From Candidatus Dormiibacter inghamiae (GTDB taxonomy: Bacteria; Chloroflexota; Dormibacteria; Dormibacterales; Dormibacteraceae), in NCBI GenBank assembly GCA_016464825.1, contig JAEKNQ010000010.1, positions 1 through 64,000 of the forward strand: a DNA stretch of 64,000 nt. The letters run 5' to 3'. This document shows positions 16,852-25,346 of the stretch, piece by piece; the stretch's first letter is position 1, and every line of letters starts with the position of its first letter. The position numbers and the translations under genes are program-made. Under the pieces are notes generated by a model. The model made no database searches. It worked only from the letters and a program-made list of their open reading frames with translations, and was not told where the DNA came from.

Positions 16852-18519
16852 ATGAGCAACCAGCGCGGATCTTCGGTCGAGCCCCGAGAGGGCATTGATC
16901 CAGTCAGTACCTCGCGGGCCGTCCTGGATCCGGCGCACGTCGGCGACATCACGGGTGCGCTGGGAACGATCAGGCTCGGTTCGGGGCCGCCGCGCTCGCT
17001 GCGCCAGCGATTGCTCGTCCTCCTGGCGGTCATCGGTCCCGGCATCATAGTCATGGTCGGTGACAACGACGCCGGCGGCGTCGCCACCTACGCTCAGGCC
17101 GGCCAAAACTACGGCACCAGCCTTTTGTGGGAGCTGCTGCTGCTGATCCCGGTCCTGATTGTGAACCAGGAGATGGTGGTGCGCCTGGGCGCCGTGACTG
17201 GGATGGGCCACGGCAAGATGATTTTTGAGCGCTTCGGCAAGTGGTGGGGGATTTTCGCAGTCGGAGACCTCTTTCTGCTCAACTTTCTGACGCTGGTAAC
17301 CGAGTTCATAGGCGTCAGCCTGGCGCTGGAGTACTTCGGCCTGAGCCCATACATATCGGTTCCACTCGCCGGCTTGGCGCTCATCGTCGTGACTGCGTCG
17401 GGTAGCTTCCGCAGATGGGAGCGTGTGCTCTTCGTCTTCGTCGCTGCCAATTTCCTGGTGATCCCGTTGGTCGTGATCAGCCACCCGCAGATCGGGCCGG
17501 TCGTGCATGACTTCGTGGTGCCGGGGATTCAGGGCGGACTGACCGGAGACTCGATCCTGCTGGTAATCGCGATAGTGGGCACGACAGTGGCTCCCTGGCA
17601 GCTTTTCTTCCAGCAGTCAAACATTGTCGACAAGCGCATCACACCGCGCTGGATCTCCTACGAGCGGGCTGACACCGTTTTGGGCTCAGTCATCACGGTC
17701 ATCGGTGCGGCAGCGCTCGTCGTGACCTGCGCCGCAGCGTTCGGGGGCTCAGCCGACTTCGGCCACTTCAGTGATGCCGGTCAGACAGGGCACAGTCTCA
17801 GCCGGGCCTTGGGCAAACCCGCCGGCGCAATGTTTGCCATAGTGCTCCTCAATGCCTCACTGATCGGTGCGTCGGCTGTGGCCCTGGCCACCTCCTACGC
17901 TGCCGGGGACACCTTCGGTGTTCGCCACTCGCTGCATTGGAATTTCCGGGAGGCGCGCGGCTTTTACGCCAGCTTCGCGGCTCTTGTCGTAGGGGCCGCC
18001 GCCATCGTCCTGATCCCCCACGCGCCGCTCGGATTGATCACCACAGCCGTGCAGGCCTTGGCAGGGCTGCTGCTGCCGAGCGCCAGCGTTTTTCTACTCC
18101 TCCTCTGCAACGACCGGGCGGTGCTCGGGCCCTGGGTGAACCCGGCCTGGCTTAACGCGATCGCAGCCGTCATCATCACAGTGCTGCTGACGCTGTCTGG
18201 GATCCTGACTGTGACCACCCTTTTCCCCGGGGTTGACGTGAAGAGCCTGGCCGCGGTGACGGCGGCACTGGTACTGGCTGCATTGCTCAGCCTTGGCGCC
18301 GTCCTGGCGGTGAGGGGCAGAGGACACAGGACTGACCGGACGGCAGCTCGGCGCCAAAGGCAGCAGGGCTGGACTATGCCGCCCCTGGCGCTGCTGGACC
18401 GGCCGACCTGGTCGCCCATGCGGCGGTTCGGCATGTCCGCTCTACGTGCGTATCTGGTTATCGCTGCACTGTTGTTGGTGGTGAAAAGCATCCAGTTGGC
18501 GGCTGGCGCTCATAGTTAA
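16852..18519 (+). CDS. Nramp-related magnesium transporter (SLC11-like, altered metal site)
   Basis: A 555-residue Nramp-fold membrane protein with about 11 hydrophobic segments, a hydrophilic N-terminus (1-50) and an unusual soluble stretch near 490-530. The canonical metal-site motif DPGN in TM1 is D73-A-G-G here (GDNDAGGVATY), and the TM6 MPH is A247-P-W (TTVAPWQLFF), so the Met and Asn that select Mn2+/Fe2+ are missing. Nramp-related Mg transporters with such changes, some preceded by M-box RNAs, are established in other bacteria. With the M-box upstream, Mg2+ import is the best call rather than MntH. It has a strong SD (AAAAGGAGG). The next gene is 18 bp away. Confidence 0.85.
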   Translation: MSNQRGSSVEPREGIDPVSTSRAVLDPAHVGDITGALGTIRLGSGPPRSLRQRLLVLLAVIGPGIIVMVGDNDAGGVATYAQAGQNYGTSLLWELLLLIPVLIVNQEMVVRLGAVTGMGHGKMIFERFGKWWGIFAVGDLFLLNFLTLVTEFIGVSLALEYFGLSPYISVPLAGLALIVVTASGSFRRWERVLFVFVAANFLVIPLVVISHPQIGPVVHDFVVPGIQGGLTGDSILLVIAIVGTTVAPWQLFFQQSNIVDKRITPRWISYERADTVLGSVITVIGAAALVVTCAAAFGGSADFGHFSDAGQTGHSLSRALGKPAGAMFAIVLLNASLIGASAVALATSYAAGDTFGVRHSLHWNFREARGFYASFAALVVGAAAIVLIPHAPLGLITTAVQALAGLLLPSASVFLLLLCNDRAVLGPWVNPAWLNAIAAVIITVLLTLSGILTVTTLFPGVDVKSLAAVTAALVLAALLSLGAVLAVRGRGHRTDRTAARRQRQQGWTMPPLALLDRPTWSPMRRFGMSALRAYLVIAALLLVVKSIQLAAGAHS

Positions 18520-18537
18520 GCTAGGAGGTACATCACT

Positions 18538-19812
18538 TTGGCCAGGCTGCACTTCTCGAAGCTGAACGATCAGCCATTGCTGACCGCGTCCGGCAACGAG
18601 GTAGGCAAGATTGTCGACGGTGTGGTGAAGCTGGTCGATGGCGGCCTGCCCACTGTTACAGGCGTGCTCGTCCACCGGGACGGCAAGGACGTCTTCGTTT
18701 CCGCCCGCGATCTGAGCGAGCTCTCGGCCAACGGCGGCAGGCTGCGCACCGAGAGCGTCGACAGCCGTCCTTTCGAACGGCGCCCGGGGGAAGTCCTGCT
18801 GGAGGGCGATGTCCAGGGTCACTCAGTCATCGATGTCGATGCGGCCCGCCTGGTGAGGGTCAGGGACCTCGTGCTGGAAGGTGAGCAGGGCTCCTGGCGG
18901 GTGGTCGGCATAGTGCCCTCACCTCCCTCCCGACTCCTGGCCGCGTTCGGCCTGGGCAGGGTCCAGCAGAGTGAGATCGACTGGAGGCGCGTGGAGCCGC
19001 TGGTGAGTCACGTGCCGTCGGCTCAGGTGGGCCCCTCCTCCCGCTTGGCCAAACTCAGGCCGGCCGATATCGCTGACATCGTGGAAGAGGCCTCGCATGA
19101 TGAGGGCGAGGAGATTCTTGACGCGGTCCAGCACGACCACGAACTCGAAGCTGACGTTTTCGAGGAGCTGGACGAAGAGCATCAGCTGGAGTTCATCAAG
19201 GGCCGGAGCCGGGAGGAGGTGGCAACCATCCTCGCCAACATGGATCCCGACGCCGCGACCGACATGCTGATGGAGCTGGACCAGGAGCAGCGCCGACCCG
19301 TGCTCGAGCTGCTGCCTCCTGAGCAGCAGGCCAAGGTTCGCAAGCTGCTCGGCTACAACCCGGAGACCGCTGGCGGTCTCATGAGCAACGAATTCATAGC
19401 TCTACCCTCAGCTCTGACAGTGGAGCAAACGATCCGGCGGCTTCGTGGGTTGGAGGAGGTGCCCGCCACCTTGACCACGCTCTACACCCTGGTCGACGGC
19501 CGATTGTCAGGAGCTATCGGTCTTGCGGAGCTGCTCTGCGCTGAAGTGTCAGCGACTCTTCTCGATCTCTCTCCCTCCGACCCCATTGCCGTCTATGCCG
19601 ACGCCGACCTGCCTTCGGTGGCTGTCCAGATGGCCGACTACAACCTGTCTTCGCTGCCGGTTGTCGATGAGCGGGGCGGCATCCTGGGAGTGGTCAGCTA
19701 CGACGACCTGCTCGAGGCAATGCTGCCCGAGGAATGGCGCTGGCGCGGCCGGCCGGAACAGGCGCGCAGGTATCAGCCGCCGAAACCCGCTGAAAGCGAC
19801 GTCCAGGCCTGA
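18538..19812 (+). CDS. MgtE-like cytosolic Mg2+ sensor protein without membrane domain (PRC-PRC-MgtE_N-CBS)
   Basis: This 424-residue soluble protein starts with TTG behind a strong AGGAGGT. Residues 1-75 and about 80-150 look like PRC-barrel domains (GNEVGKIVDGVVKLVDG; DAARLVRVRDLVLEGE). Residues 165-280 are an MgtE intracellular N domain (LRPADIADIVEEA, ANMDPDAATDMLMEL, LLGYNPETAGGLMSNEF). Residues 285-410 form a CBS pair (SSLPVVDERGGILGVVSYDDLLEAML). The chain stops there, so the five-helix Mg channel of MgtE is absent. In MgtE these cytosolic domains bind Mg2+ and gate the pore. Encoded with the transporter under one M-box, it may gate the Nramp-type protein. Related TM-less proteins occur in Actinobacteria with unknown role. 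Confidence 0.85.
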   Translation: MARLHFSKLNDQPLLTASGNEVGKIVDGVVKLVDGGLPTVTGVLVHRDGKDVFVSARDLSELSANGGRLRTESVDSRPFERRPGEVLLEGDVQGHSVIDVDAARLVRVRDLVLEGEQGSWRVVGIVPSPPSRLLAAFGLGRVQQSEIDWRRVEPLVSHVPSAQVGPSSRLAKLRPADIADIVEEASHDEGEEILDAVQHDHELEADVFEELDEEHQLEFIKGRSREEVATILANMDPDAATDMLMELDQEQRRPVLELLPPEQQAKVRKLLGYNPETAGGLMSNEFIALPSALTVEQTIRRLRGLEEVPATLTTLYTLVDGRLSGAIGLAELLCAEVSATLLDLSPSDPIAVYADADLPSVAVQMADYNLSSLPVVDERGGILGVVSYDDLLEAMLPEEWRWRGRPEQARRYQPPKPAESDVQA

Positions 19813-19834
19813 CCGGAGCGGCGGAACGGCGCGG

Positions 19835-20485
19835 TCAGCGGATTCCGCGCCCGTCGTCCGCCGGGGCGCCTGGCCAGCCGGCGGGTAGGACCGCCGGGTC
19901 GGACTTGGGCGCGGCGAGGTAGGGCGCCGGATCCAACGCTCTGCCCGCGAAGCGGATCTCGAAGTGGAGGTGGGGACCTGTTGAGTTGCCGGTGGTGCCG
20001 ACCAGCCCGATCTGCTGGCCCGCCCGGACCAACGCCCCCCAGCCGACTGTCGCCTGCGATAGGTGGCCGTAGGCGGTGGCATAGCCGTTCGAATGCTGGA
20101 CGATGATGTGGATGCCGTAGCGGCCGCGGTTGGGGAAGGCGTAGGCGATACCGTCGGCTGCGGCCCCGATGGGCGTGCCCGGAGGCTGCGCCAAATCAAT
20201 GCCCTGGTGAAAGCCGGCGGGGCAATCAGCCGTGCCCCGCTCGGCAGCCAATCCAGTGCAGCCAAAGGGTTGCGAGACGGATCCGCGCAGAGGCCAGTTG
20301 AAGGTGGGGCGAGGGCCGCTTGCCGGCGCTGCCAGATAGGGCAGCCACTCTGGAATGTCATCACCGTGGTCTACGTCAGCGGCAGGGCTGGGCGCCGGCA
20401 GCGGCTGCCGCTCCGCGGGACGTTGGCCGGGCGTGGCTGCGGCCAGCACGAGCAGGGGCGCAAGGATCAGAAAGAGGCGGCGCAC
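19835..20485 (-). CDS. M23-family peptidase (LytM domain), secreted
   Basis: A 216-residue protein with a signal peptide (RRLFLILAPLLVLAAATPG), a Pro-rich linker and a C-terminal LytM domain. The zinc residues are seen in FHQGIDLA (H...D) and PHLHFEIR (HxH), with YGHLSQ between, so it is likely catalytically active against peptidoglycan cross-bridges. The GTG start lies 8 nt from TACGAT in a symmetric promoter shared with rlmN. It converges on the MgtE-like gene with 22 bp between stops. Confidence 0.88.
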   Translation of the reverse strand: MRRLFLILAPLLVLAAATPGQRPAERQPLPAPSPAADVDHGDDIPEWLPYLAAPASGPRPTFNWPLRGSVSQPFGCTGLAAERGTADCPAGFHQGIDLAQPPGTPIGAAADGIAYAFPNRGRYGIHIIVQHSNGYATAYGHLSQATVGWGALVRAGQQIGLVGTTGNSTGPHLHFEIRFAGRALDPAPYLAAPKSDPAVLPAGWPGAPADDGRGIR

Positions 20486-20492
20486 CGGCCAG

Positions 20493-20499
20493 TATCGTA
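20493..20499. promoter_or_regulatory. Symmetric bidirectional -10 between the M23 peptidase and rlmN
   Basis: The heptamer TATCGTA reads as TATCGT on the plus strand, 6 nt before the rlmN GTG, and as TACGAT on the minus strand, 8 nt before the peptidase GTG. The whole intergenic gap is 19 bp, so both leaderless transcripts must use this overlapping element. Neither start has an SD. Confidence 0.5.
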
Positions 20500-20504
20500 G
20501 CGGC

Positions 20505-21560
20505 GTGATCTCACTGGCGGCGAAGCCGGCTCTCAGTGGCCTGACCGACGATGATCTCAGCGAGTGGCTGACTGCTCGGGGTCAGCCGCCCTACCGCGCT
20601 CGGCAGATCCGGCAGGACCTTTGGCGCGGAGCTCTGATCGAGGCCATGAGTGAGCTGCCGAGCGAGCTTCGCCAGGAACTGACTGAGGACTTCCGCAGCC
20701 ACTCTCTGGAGGAGATCCGCCGGACCGAGGCCGACCAAGCCTCTACCACCAAGCTGCTTTATCGATTGGAGGGCGGCTACACAGTGGAGGCGGTGGTGAT
20801 GCGCTACGAGCGCCGGACCACACTCTGCATCTCCTCGCAGGTCGGCTGCCCCATCGGCTGTCCGTTCTGCGCCACCGGGCAGGGATCTTTCGGCCGCAAC
20901 CTCCGCAGCCACGAGATAGTCGACCAGGGGGTGGACGCCGCCAGGCTTCTGCGGCAAGAGGGTAGGCGTCTCTCCCACCTAGTTTTCATGGGCATGGGGG
21001 AGCCGATGGCCAACTATGAAGCGGTGCTGGCGGCGGTGCGCTGCCTGGCCGAGCCGGGTGGCCTCGGCATCAGCCCTCGTCGCATCACAGTCTCAACCGC
21101 TGGGCTGGTGCCGCGCATCGAGCGTTTGGCGGCCGAGGGCCTGCCCGTGACGCTGGCGATCTCACTGCACGCCGCCCGCGACGAGTTGCGCGACGACCTA
21201 GTACCCATCAACCGCAAGTACCCGCTGGCGGCTGTCGTGGCTGCGGCTGACCGCTTCGGTCAACAAACAGGGCGGCGCGTGAGCTACGAGTGGGTGGTGC
21301 TGGCCGGTGTGAACGACTCGGAGCGCGACGCGCGGGAGCTCGGCAGTTTGCTTCGGGGCCGGCTGGCGCATGTCAACCTCATCCCCTTCAACCCCGTCGA
21401 TGACACGCCCTACCGGGAGCCGGAGGCGCCGGCGCTGCGCCGGTTCGCAGCTCAGATCCGCGCCCAGGGCCTGAACGTGACGCTGCGCGACACGCGGGGG
21501 CGGGAGGGAGACGCCGCCTGCGGCCAGCTCAGAGCCCGGGTCGAGCGTGAGCTGGGCTAG
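20505..21560 (+). CDS. rlmN: Dual-specificity RNA methyltransferase RlmN (23S rRNA A2503 / tRNA A37)
   Basis: A 351-residue radical-SAM enzyme that makes C2-methyladenosine. The cluster motif is CPIGCPFCATG (Cys115, Cys119, Cys122), with MGMGEPMANYE and HAARDELRDDLVPINRKYPL, in parts, typical of RlmN. The C-terminal RDTRGREGDAACGQL carries the methyl-bearing Cys. The frame is open further upstream, but the GTG at 20505 matches the family N-terminus and the leaderless -10. Confidence 0.95.
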   Translation: MISLAAKPALSGLTDDDLSEWLTARGQPPYRARQIRQDLWRGALIEAMSELPSELRQELTEDFRSHSLEEIRRTEADQASTTKLLYRLEGGYTVEAVVMRYERRTTLCISSQVGCPIGCPFCATGQGSFGRNLRSHEIVDQGVDAARLLRQEGRRLSHLVFMGMGEPMANYEAVLAAVRCLAEPGGLGISPRRITVSTAGLVPRIERLAAEGLPVTLAISLHAARDELRDDLVPINRKYPLAAVVAAADRFGQQTGRRVSYEWVVLAGVNDSERDARELGSLLRGRLAHVNLIPFNPVDDTPYREPEAPALRRFAAQIRAQGLNVTLRDTRGREGDAACGQLRARVERELG

Positions 21561-21574
21561 TTGCCGAAGGAAGG

Positions 21575-22258
21575 CTGACCTCGCTCTACGCCGGCACCTC
21601 TGGCTTTGCGTATCCCAACTGGAAGGGCGGATTTTATCCGACCAAGTTCGCCGCTCGGCGCATGCTCCCCTACTACGCCGAGCGGCTGAACGGGGTGGAG
21701 CTGAACGGCACCTTCTACCAGCTGCCGCCGGTGACCACCCTGGCCAGCTGGGCGGCGCAGGTGGACAAGGACTTCCGCTTCTGCTGCAAAGCAAGCCGCG
21801 GCCTGACCTACTCGGCGGCCGCTTTCGACAAGGAGGGACTGGCAGCGACTCTGGGCGAGCGGCTGGGCGCTCTCGGCGACAAGCTCGGCCCCACGCTCGT
21901 CCAATGGCCGCCGGGGCGCCTGCGTGACGAGCAGTTGCTCGAGCGACTACTTGCCGCCTTCTCCCGGCCTGCGGCAGTCGAGTTCCGGCACGAGTCATGG
22001 TTCTGCGCGCCCGTCTACGACTGCCTTCGACGGCATGGCGCTGCCCTCTGCCGAACCGACGCTGAGGAGTGGCCGCTGGCGCCTGTGACCGAGACCGGGG
22101 AGTTCGCCTATGTCCGTCTCCGGCGCTCCTACGAGCGCCCGGCTCTGGAGCGCTGGCGGCGCGAGCTGCGCGCTCTGGCCGCCGGCGGCAGCGTCGTTCA
22201 CGTTTACTTCAAACATGATCCTGAGGGTCCTGAGCGGGCCCGGTTCATGCTGGAGTAG
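21575..22258 (+). CDS. DUF72 family protein (YecE-like), probable CTG start
   Basis: A TIM-barrel protein of about 227 residues with the DUF72 hallmarks LYAGTSGFAYPNWKGGFYP, NGVELNGTFYQLP, FCCKASRG, VQWPPG, EFRHESWF and the closing VYFKHD. The first canonical start in frame is the ATG at 21662, but that would delete the conserved first strand and loop. The frame is closed by TGA at 21548, and between that stop and the ATG the only start-like codon is CTG at 21575, which follows GAAGGAAGG. A CTG start, or a sequence error, is therefore implied. The biochemical function of the family is unsettled. It lies 14 bp after rlmN. Confidence 0.82.
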   Translation: MTSLYAGTSGFAYPNWKGGFYPTKFAARRMLPYYAERLNGVELNGTFYQLPPVTTLASWAAQVDKDFRFCCKASRGLTYSAAAFDKEGLAATLGERLGALGDKLGPTLVQWPPGRLRDEQLLERLLAAFSRPAAVEFRHESWFCAPVYDCLRRHGAALCRTDAEEWPLAPVTETGEFAYVRLRRSYERPALERWRRELRALAAGGSVVHVYFKHDPEGPERARFMLE

Positions 22259-23089
22259 ATGAGCAACCCGCCGCGGTCTCGCACCGGGCCAGGTCCCGAC
22301 CTGGGCCTGTTCGGCCCCGGCTCGGCCGCCTGGCGGCTGCACTCCGAGCCGGCTCTGCTGGTCGGCGGGCTTTCGGCGCTCATGTGGCAGGCCCTGCACC
22401 CGCTGGCGATAGCCGCGGTGGCCGATCACAGTGACTACCGGAAGGACGTCTGGGGCCGCTACGACCGAACCAGCAACTACGTCATGACCACCATCTTTGG
22501 CACCACCAAACAGGCCCACGCGTTGGGCGCCCGGGTGAGGGCGGTGCACGTGCCCATCCACGGTGTGGACAGGGTGACCGGTTTGCCGTACGCGGCCGAC
22601 GATCCGACCCTGCTGCTCTGGATTCACGGAACGCTGGTGGCAAGCTTTCTGGCCGCCTACCGGCGGTTCGTCCGCCACCTGTCAGCCAGCGAGGCTGATG
22701 CCTACGTGGCTGAGATGGTCAGACAGGCGGAACTGGTGGGCCTGAAAGCCGGTGCGGTGCCTGCCAGTGAAGCAGCCAACCTGGCCTTCCTCGACTCCTC
22801 CGCGCACCTTCTGCAGGTCACCCGGCCGGCGCGCGAGGCCGTGGACACGGTGCTGCATCCGCCGCTGCCCGTCTTTCTGCGTCCCGTCTGGGCGGTCGCC
22901 GGCCAAGCGGCCATCTCGATCCTGCCGGAGGGCGCCCTGCAGCTCTACGGCATGCGCCGGCCTCGGCTGGCTGCCGCGGCCGTTCGACCCCTGGTGGGCG
23001 GCGGGGCCTGGTTCGCCGGTCGCTTCCTGAAGCCGCCGCCAGTGCTCCGCCAGGCTCGGGCTCGGGCTGCCGCCGGCGGGAGGCGCTAG
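22259..23089 (+). CDS. DUF2236 / MpaB-type heme oxygenase-like protein
   Basis: A 276-residue protein of the MpaB/latex-clearing-protein superfamily (DUF2236): LMWQALHPLAIAAVADHS, then WGRYDRTSNYVMTTIFGT, VHVPIHGV, and PTLLLWIHGTLVASFL with the His expected to ligate heme b. Members include rubber oxygenase and mycophenolate-pathway oxygenases, but most bacterial copies have no known substrate. The ATG abuts the stop of the DUF72 gene, so the two are co-transcribed. The Arg/Ala-rich C-terminus is probably disordered. Confidence 0.75.
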   Translation: MSNPPRSRTGPGPDLGLFGPGSAAWRLHSEPALLVGGLSALMWQALHPLAIAAVADHSDYRKDVWGRYDRTSNYVMTTIFGTTKQAHALGARVRAVHVPIHGVDRVTGLPYAADDPTLLLWIHGTLVASFLAAYRRFVRHLSASEADAYVAEMVRQAELVGLKAGAVPASEAANLAFLDSSAHLLQVTRPAREAVDTVLHPPLPVFLRPVWAVAGQAAISILPEGALQLYGMRRPRLAAAAVRPLVGGGAWFAGRFLKPPPVLRQARARAAAGGRR

Positions 23090-23096
23090 TGGTGCA

Positions 23097-23945
23097 CTAG
23101 CCCTGAGCGGCGGTCGGCGGGGCGGGTAGCTCGGTGTCCGAGCGACCCCGCCTCTCCCAGGCCAGCCAGACCGCGCTCAGGACCCCGGCCGCCAGGATCA
23201 TCGCCAGCGACGCCCACTGCGCCTGGCGCAGGCCGTAGAGCAGGGAGTCCTCGCGCAGAAAGCTCAGCCAGAAGCGGCCGAACGCGTAGACCGCGAGCCA
23301 GAGCAGCCCGACCACCCCGGTCGGCAAGCGCAGCTTGAGCCGCTGGTAAGTCAGGACAGCGACTCCGAATACGAGCAGGTTCCAGACCAGCTCGTAGCCG
23401 ACCTCCAGGTGGACCGAGCGGCCGGGCTGGCCGAGTGTCTCGGGGTTGACGTACTCGACTGCGAAGGGCAGGTTCGATGGGATGGCGTGGTGCTCGCCGT
23501 TGATCACGTCGCCGATGCGTCCGATGGCAAAGCCGAGCGCGTTGGCGGGACCTACTGCGTCCAGGATCTTTCGGTAGTCGATGCCGTTCCGGAGCGACCA
23601 GGCGAGGCCGCCCAGCAGCCCGCCAAAGATGCCGCCCCACTGGCTGATTCCGCCCTCGTTCAGGAAGACCACCTTCTGCCAGGCGCCGACGAACAAGTGG
23701 TAGTTCTCCCAGACATAGAGAAGGCGGGCGCCCACGATGCCCGCCACGACCATCCAGACAGCCATGTCGTAGACCCGCTCACCGCTTATGCCTTCGCCGG
23801 CAAGCAGGTACTGGCCGACGCGCGCCGCCGCGATGATGCCTATCACGCTGAAGACGCCGTGCCAGGTGATGAGCAGCGGCCCGAGGCGGGCCACGTTGGG
23901 GTTGAGATCGATCACCATCGTGGCAAAGTAGGCGCTCGGCGTCAT
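23097..23945 (-). CDS. lgt: Prolipoprotein diacylglyceryl transferase
   Basis: A 282-residue polytopic membrane enzyme that transfers diacylglycerol to the lipobox Cys of prolipoproteins. The signature GRIGDVINGEHHAIPSNLP, in parts, the early ITWHGV and the GGISQWGGIFGG loop are seen. The ATG at 23945 overlaps the gltX stop (ATGA) and was preferred over the long open upstream frame. Its substrates may include the lipobox-like HtrA protease encoded earlier in the window. Confidence 0.93.
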   Translation of the reverse strand: MTPSAYFATMVIDLNPNVARLGPLLITWHGVFSVIGIIAAARVGQYLLAGEGISGERVYDMAVWMVVAGIVGARLLYVWENYHLFVGAWQKVVFLNEGGISQWGGIFGGLLGGLAWSLRNGIDYRKILDAVGPANALGFAIGRIGDVINGEHHAIPSNLPFAVEYVNPETLGQPGRSVHLEVGYELVWNLLVFGVAVLTYQRLKLRLPTGVVGLLWLAVYAFGRFWLSFLREDSLLYGLRQAQWASLAMILAAGVLSAVWLAWERRGRSDTELPAPPTAAQG

Positions 23946-25333
23946 GCCGGCACTCCCCGCAGGCGGCGCAGCGCCTCGTCCTTGCCCAGCAGGGCCAGCG
24001 TGTGGTGAAGCGGCGGCGAAACCTTGCCCGCGACGCACCAGCGGAGGGGTGAAAAGAACCTGCCGCGGCTCCACTCATGCGCTTGCCGCACTGCCTCGAG
24101 GGCCAGCTCAATGCTCGCTGGCGTCCAATCGTTGAGCTCGGTCAGCGCCGATGCCGCCTTCGCGACCATGCGCTCCTGGTCAGCTGTCAGATCCGGCCGG
24201 GCGGGCGGCTGAGTCAGATAGCCGAGGAGCTCCTCCGCCTGGCTGAGCCGGGCCAGCCTCCCCTTCAGCGCTGGCGCCGCCTGCCGGATCACTGTCTCGG
24301 AAAGGCTGGGCAGATAGGGGCGCAGCCGCCGGGCGAGCTCGGCATCGCTGAGCGAGCGGATGTAGTGGCCGTTCAGCCAGTCCAGCTTCTCCCAGTCGAA
24401 CATGGCGGCCGCGTGCTGGACGCGGCTCAGGTCGAACACCTCCGTCAGCTCGGCCAGCGAGAACACCTCCTGTTCGGTGCCGGAATTCCAGCCCAGCAGC
24501 GCCAGGTAGTTCAGCATCGCCTCGGGCAGGTAGCCGAGCTGCTGAAAATAGCTGAGCCGCGTTTCCGGGTGCAGGCGCTTGCTCAGCTTCTTGCGATCCT
24601 TGCCGGTGATGACAGGCAGGTGCGCGAACGCCTGCGGGCGGGGCCTGCCCAGGGCGTCAGCAACCAGTAGCTGGATGGGCGTGTTGGAGAGATGCTCGTC
24701 ACCGCGAAGGATGTGTGTGACCTCCATCAGCGCGTCATCCACAGGGCTGGCGAAGTTGTAGGTCGGGTAGCCGTTCGACTTGACTATCACCGGGTCACCC
24801 AGAAGAGCGTTCTCGAACTGCACCTCGCCTCGGATCAGGTCGCTGAAGCTGGTGAAGCCGGTCTCCGGCACCTGGAGCCGGACCGTGAAATCCCGGCTGC
24901 GGTAGTCGGCGGGCGGGTCCTGGAGGCAGCGGCGGGAGTAGCGATAGGGCACCTTCTGCCGCTCCGCCTCCTTCCGCTCGGCCTGCAGCTCCTCCCGGGT
25001 GCAGTAGCAGCGGTAGGCGCTCTTCGCCGCCAGCAGCTGAGCGGCAGCCTGCTTGTAGATCTCGAGCCTTTCACTCTGCCGGTAGGGCCCGTGGGCGCCG
25101 CCCAGGTCCGGTCCCTCGTCCCAGCTGAGGTTCAACCAGTGCAGACCTTCATAGACCGCCGCCTCGTACTCCGGCCGGTTGCGCTCCAGGTCGGTGTCAT
25201 CCAGCCGCAGCACGAAGGAACCGCCGCGCTGACGTGCGAAGAGGAGGTTGAAGAGAGCGGTGTGCGCGGTACCCAGGTGGACGTAGCCGGTGGGGCTGGG
25301 CGCGATCCGCACCCGCACGGGCGGCGCAGACAC
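23942..25333 (-). CDS. gltX: Glutamyl-tRNA synthetase
   Basis: A 463-residue class I aminoacyl-tRNA synthetase. The HIGH-like motif is SPTGYVHLGTAHTALFN and the KMSKS-like motif is DRKKLSKR. Zinc-region residues CYCTREE and the C-terminal anticodon-binding helices are present. The GTG at 25333 fits the conserved VRVRIAPSPTG start and lies 6 nt from TACTAT (25340-25345), a leaderless arrangement. The longer upstream frame would run into the divergent gene. Confidence 0.95.
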   Translation of the reverse strand: MSAPPVRVRIAPSPTGYVHLGTAHTALFNLLFARQRGGSFVLRLDDTDLERNRPEYEAAVYEGLHWLNLSWDEGPDLGGAHGPYRQSERLEIYKQAAAQLLAAKSAYRCYCTREELQAERKEAERQKVPYRYSRRCLQDPPADYRSRDFTVRLQVPETGFTSFSDLIRGEVQFENALLGDPVIVKSNGYPTYNFASPVDDALMEVTHILRGDEHLSNTPIQLLVADALGRPRPQAFAHLPVITGKDRKKLSKRLHPETRLSYFQQLGYLPEAMLNYLALLGWNSGTEQEVFSLAELTEVFDLSRVQHAAAMFDWEKLDWLNGHYIRSLSDAELARRLRPYLPSLSETVIRQAAPALKGRLARLSQAEELLGYLTQPPARPDLTADQERMVAKAASALTELNDWTPASIELALEAVRQAHEWSRGRFFSPLRWCVAGKVSPPLHHTLALLGKDEALRRLRGVPA

Positions 25334-25339
25334 CAGTCC

Positions 25340-25345
25340 ATAGTA
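25340..25345 (-). promoter_or_regulatory. Leaderless -10 for gltX
   Basis: TACTAT on the minus strand ends 6 nt before the GTG start codon at 25331-25333. The same bases read ATAGTA on the plus strand, and TAGTAA (25341-25346) sits 6 nt before the ATG at 25353 of the divergent gene, a weaker match. Confidence 0.45.
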
Positions 25346-25346
25346 A

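Noticed and set aside
16852-18519. Annotation of the Nramp gene as manganese transporter MntH
   Set aside because: The TM1 Asn and TM6 Met of the Mn/Fe site are missing (DAGG, APW) and the leader is an M-box, not a yybP-ykoY Mn2+ riboswitch.
18538-19812. Annotation of this gene as an MgtE magnesium channel
   Set aside because: The chain ends after the CBS pair; no hydrophobic helices follow, so it cannot form the channel.
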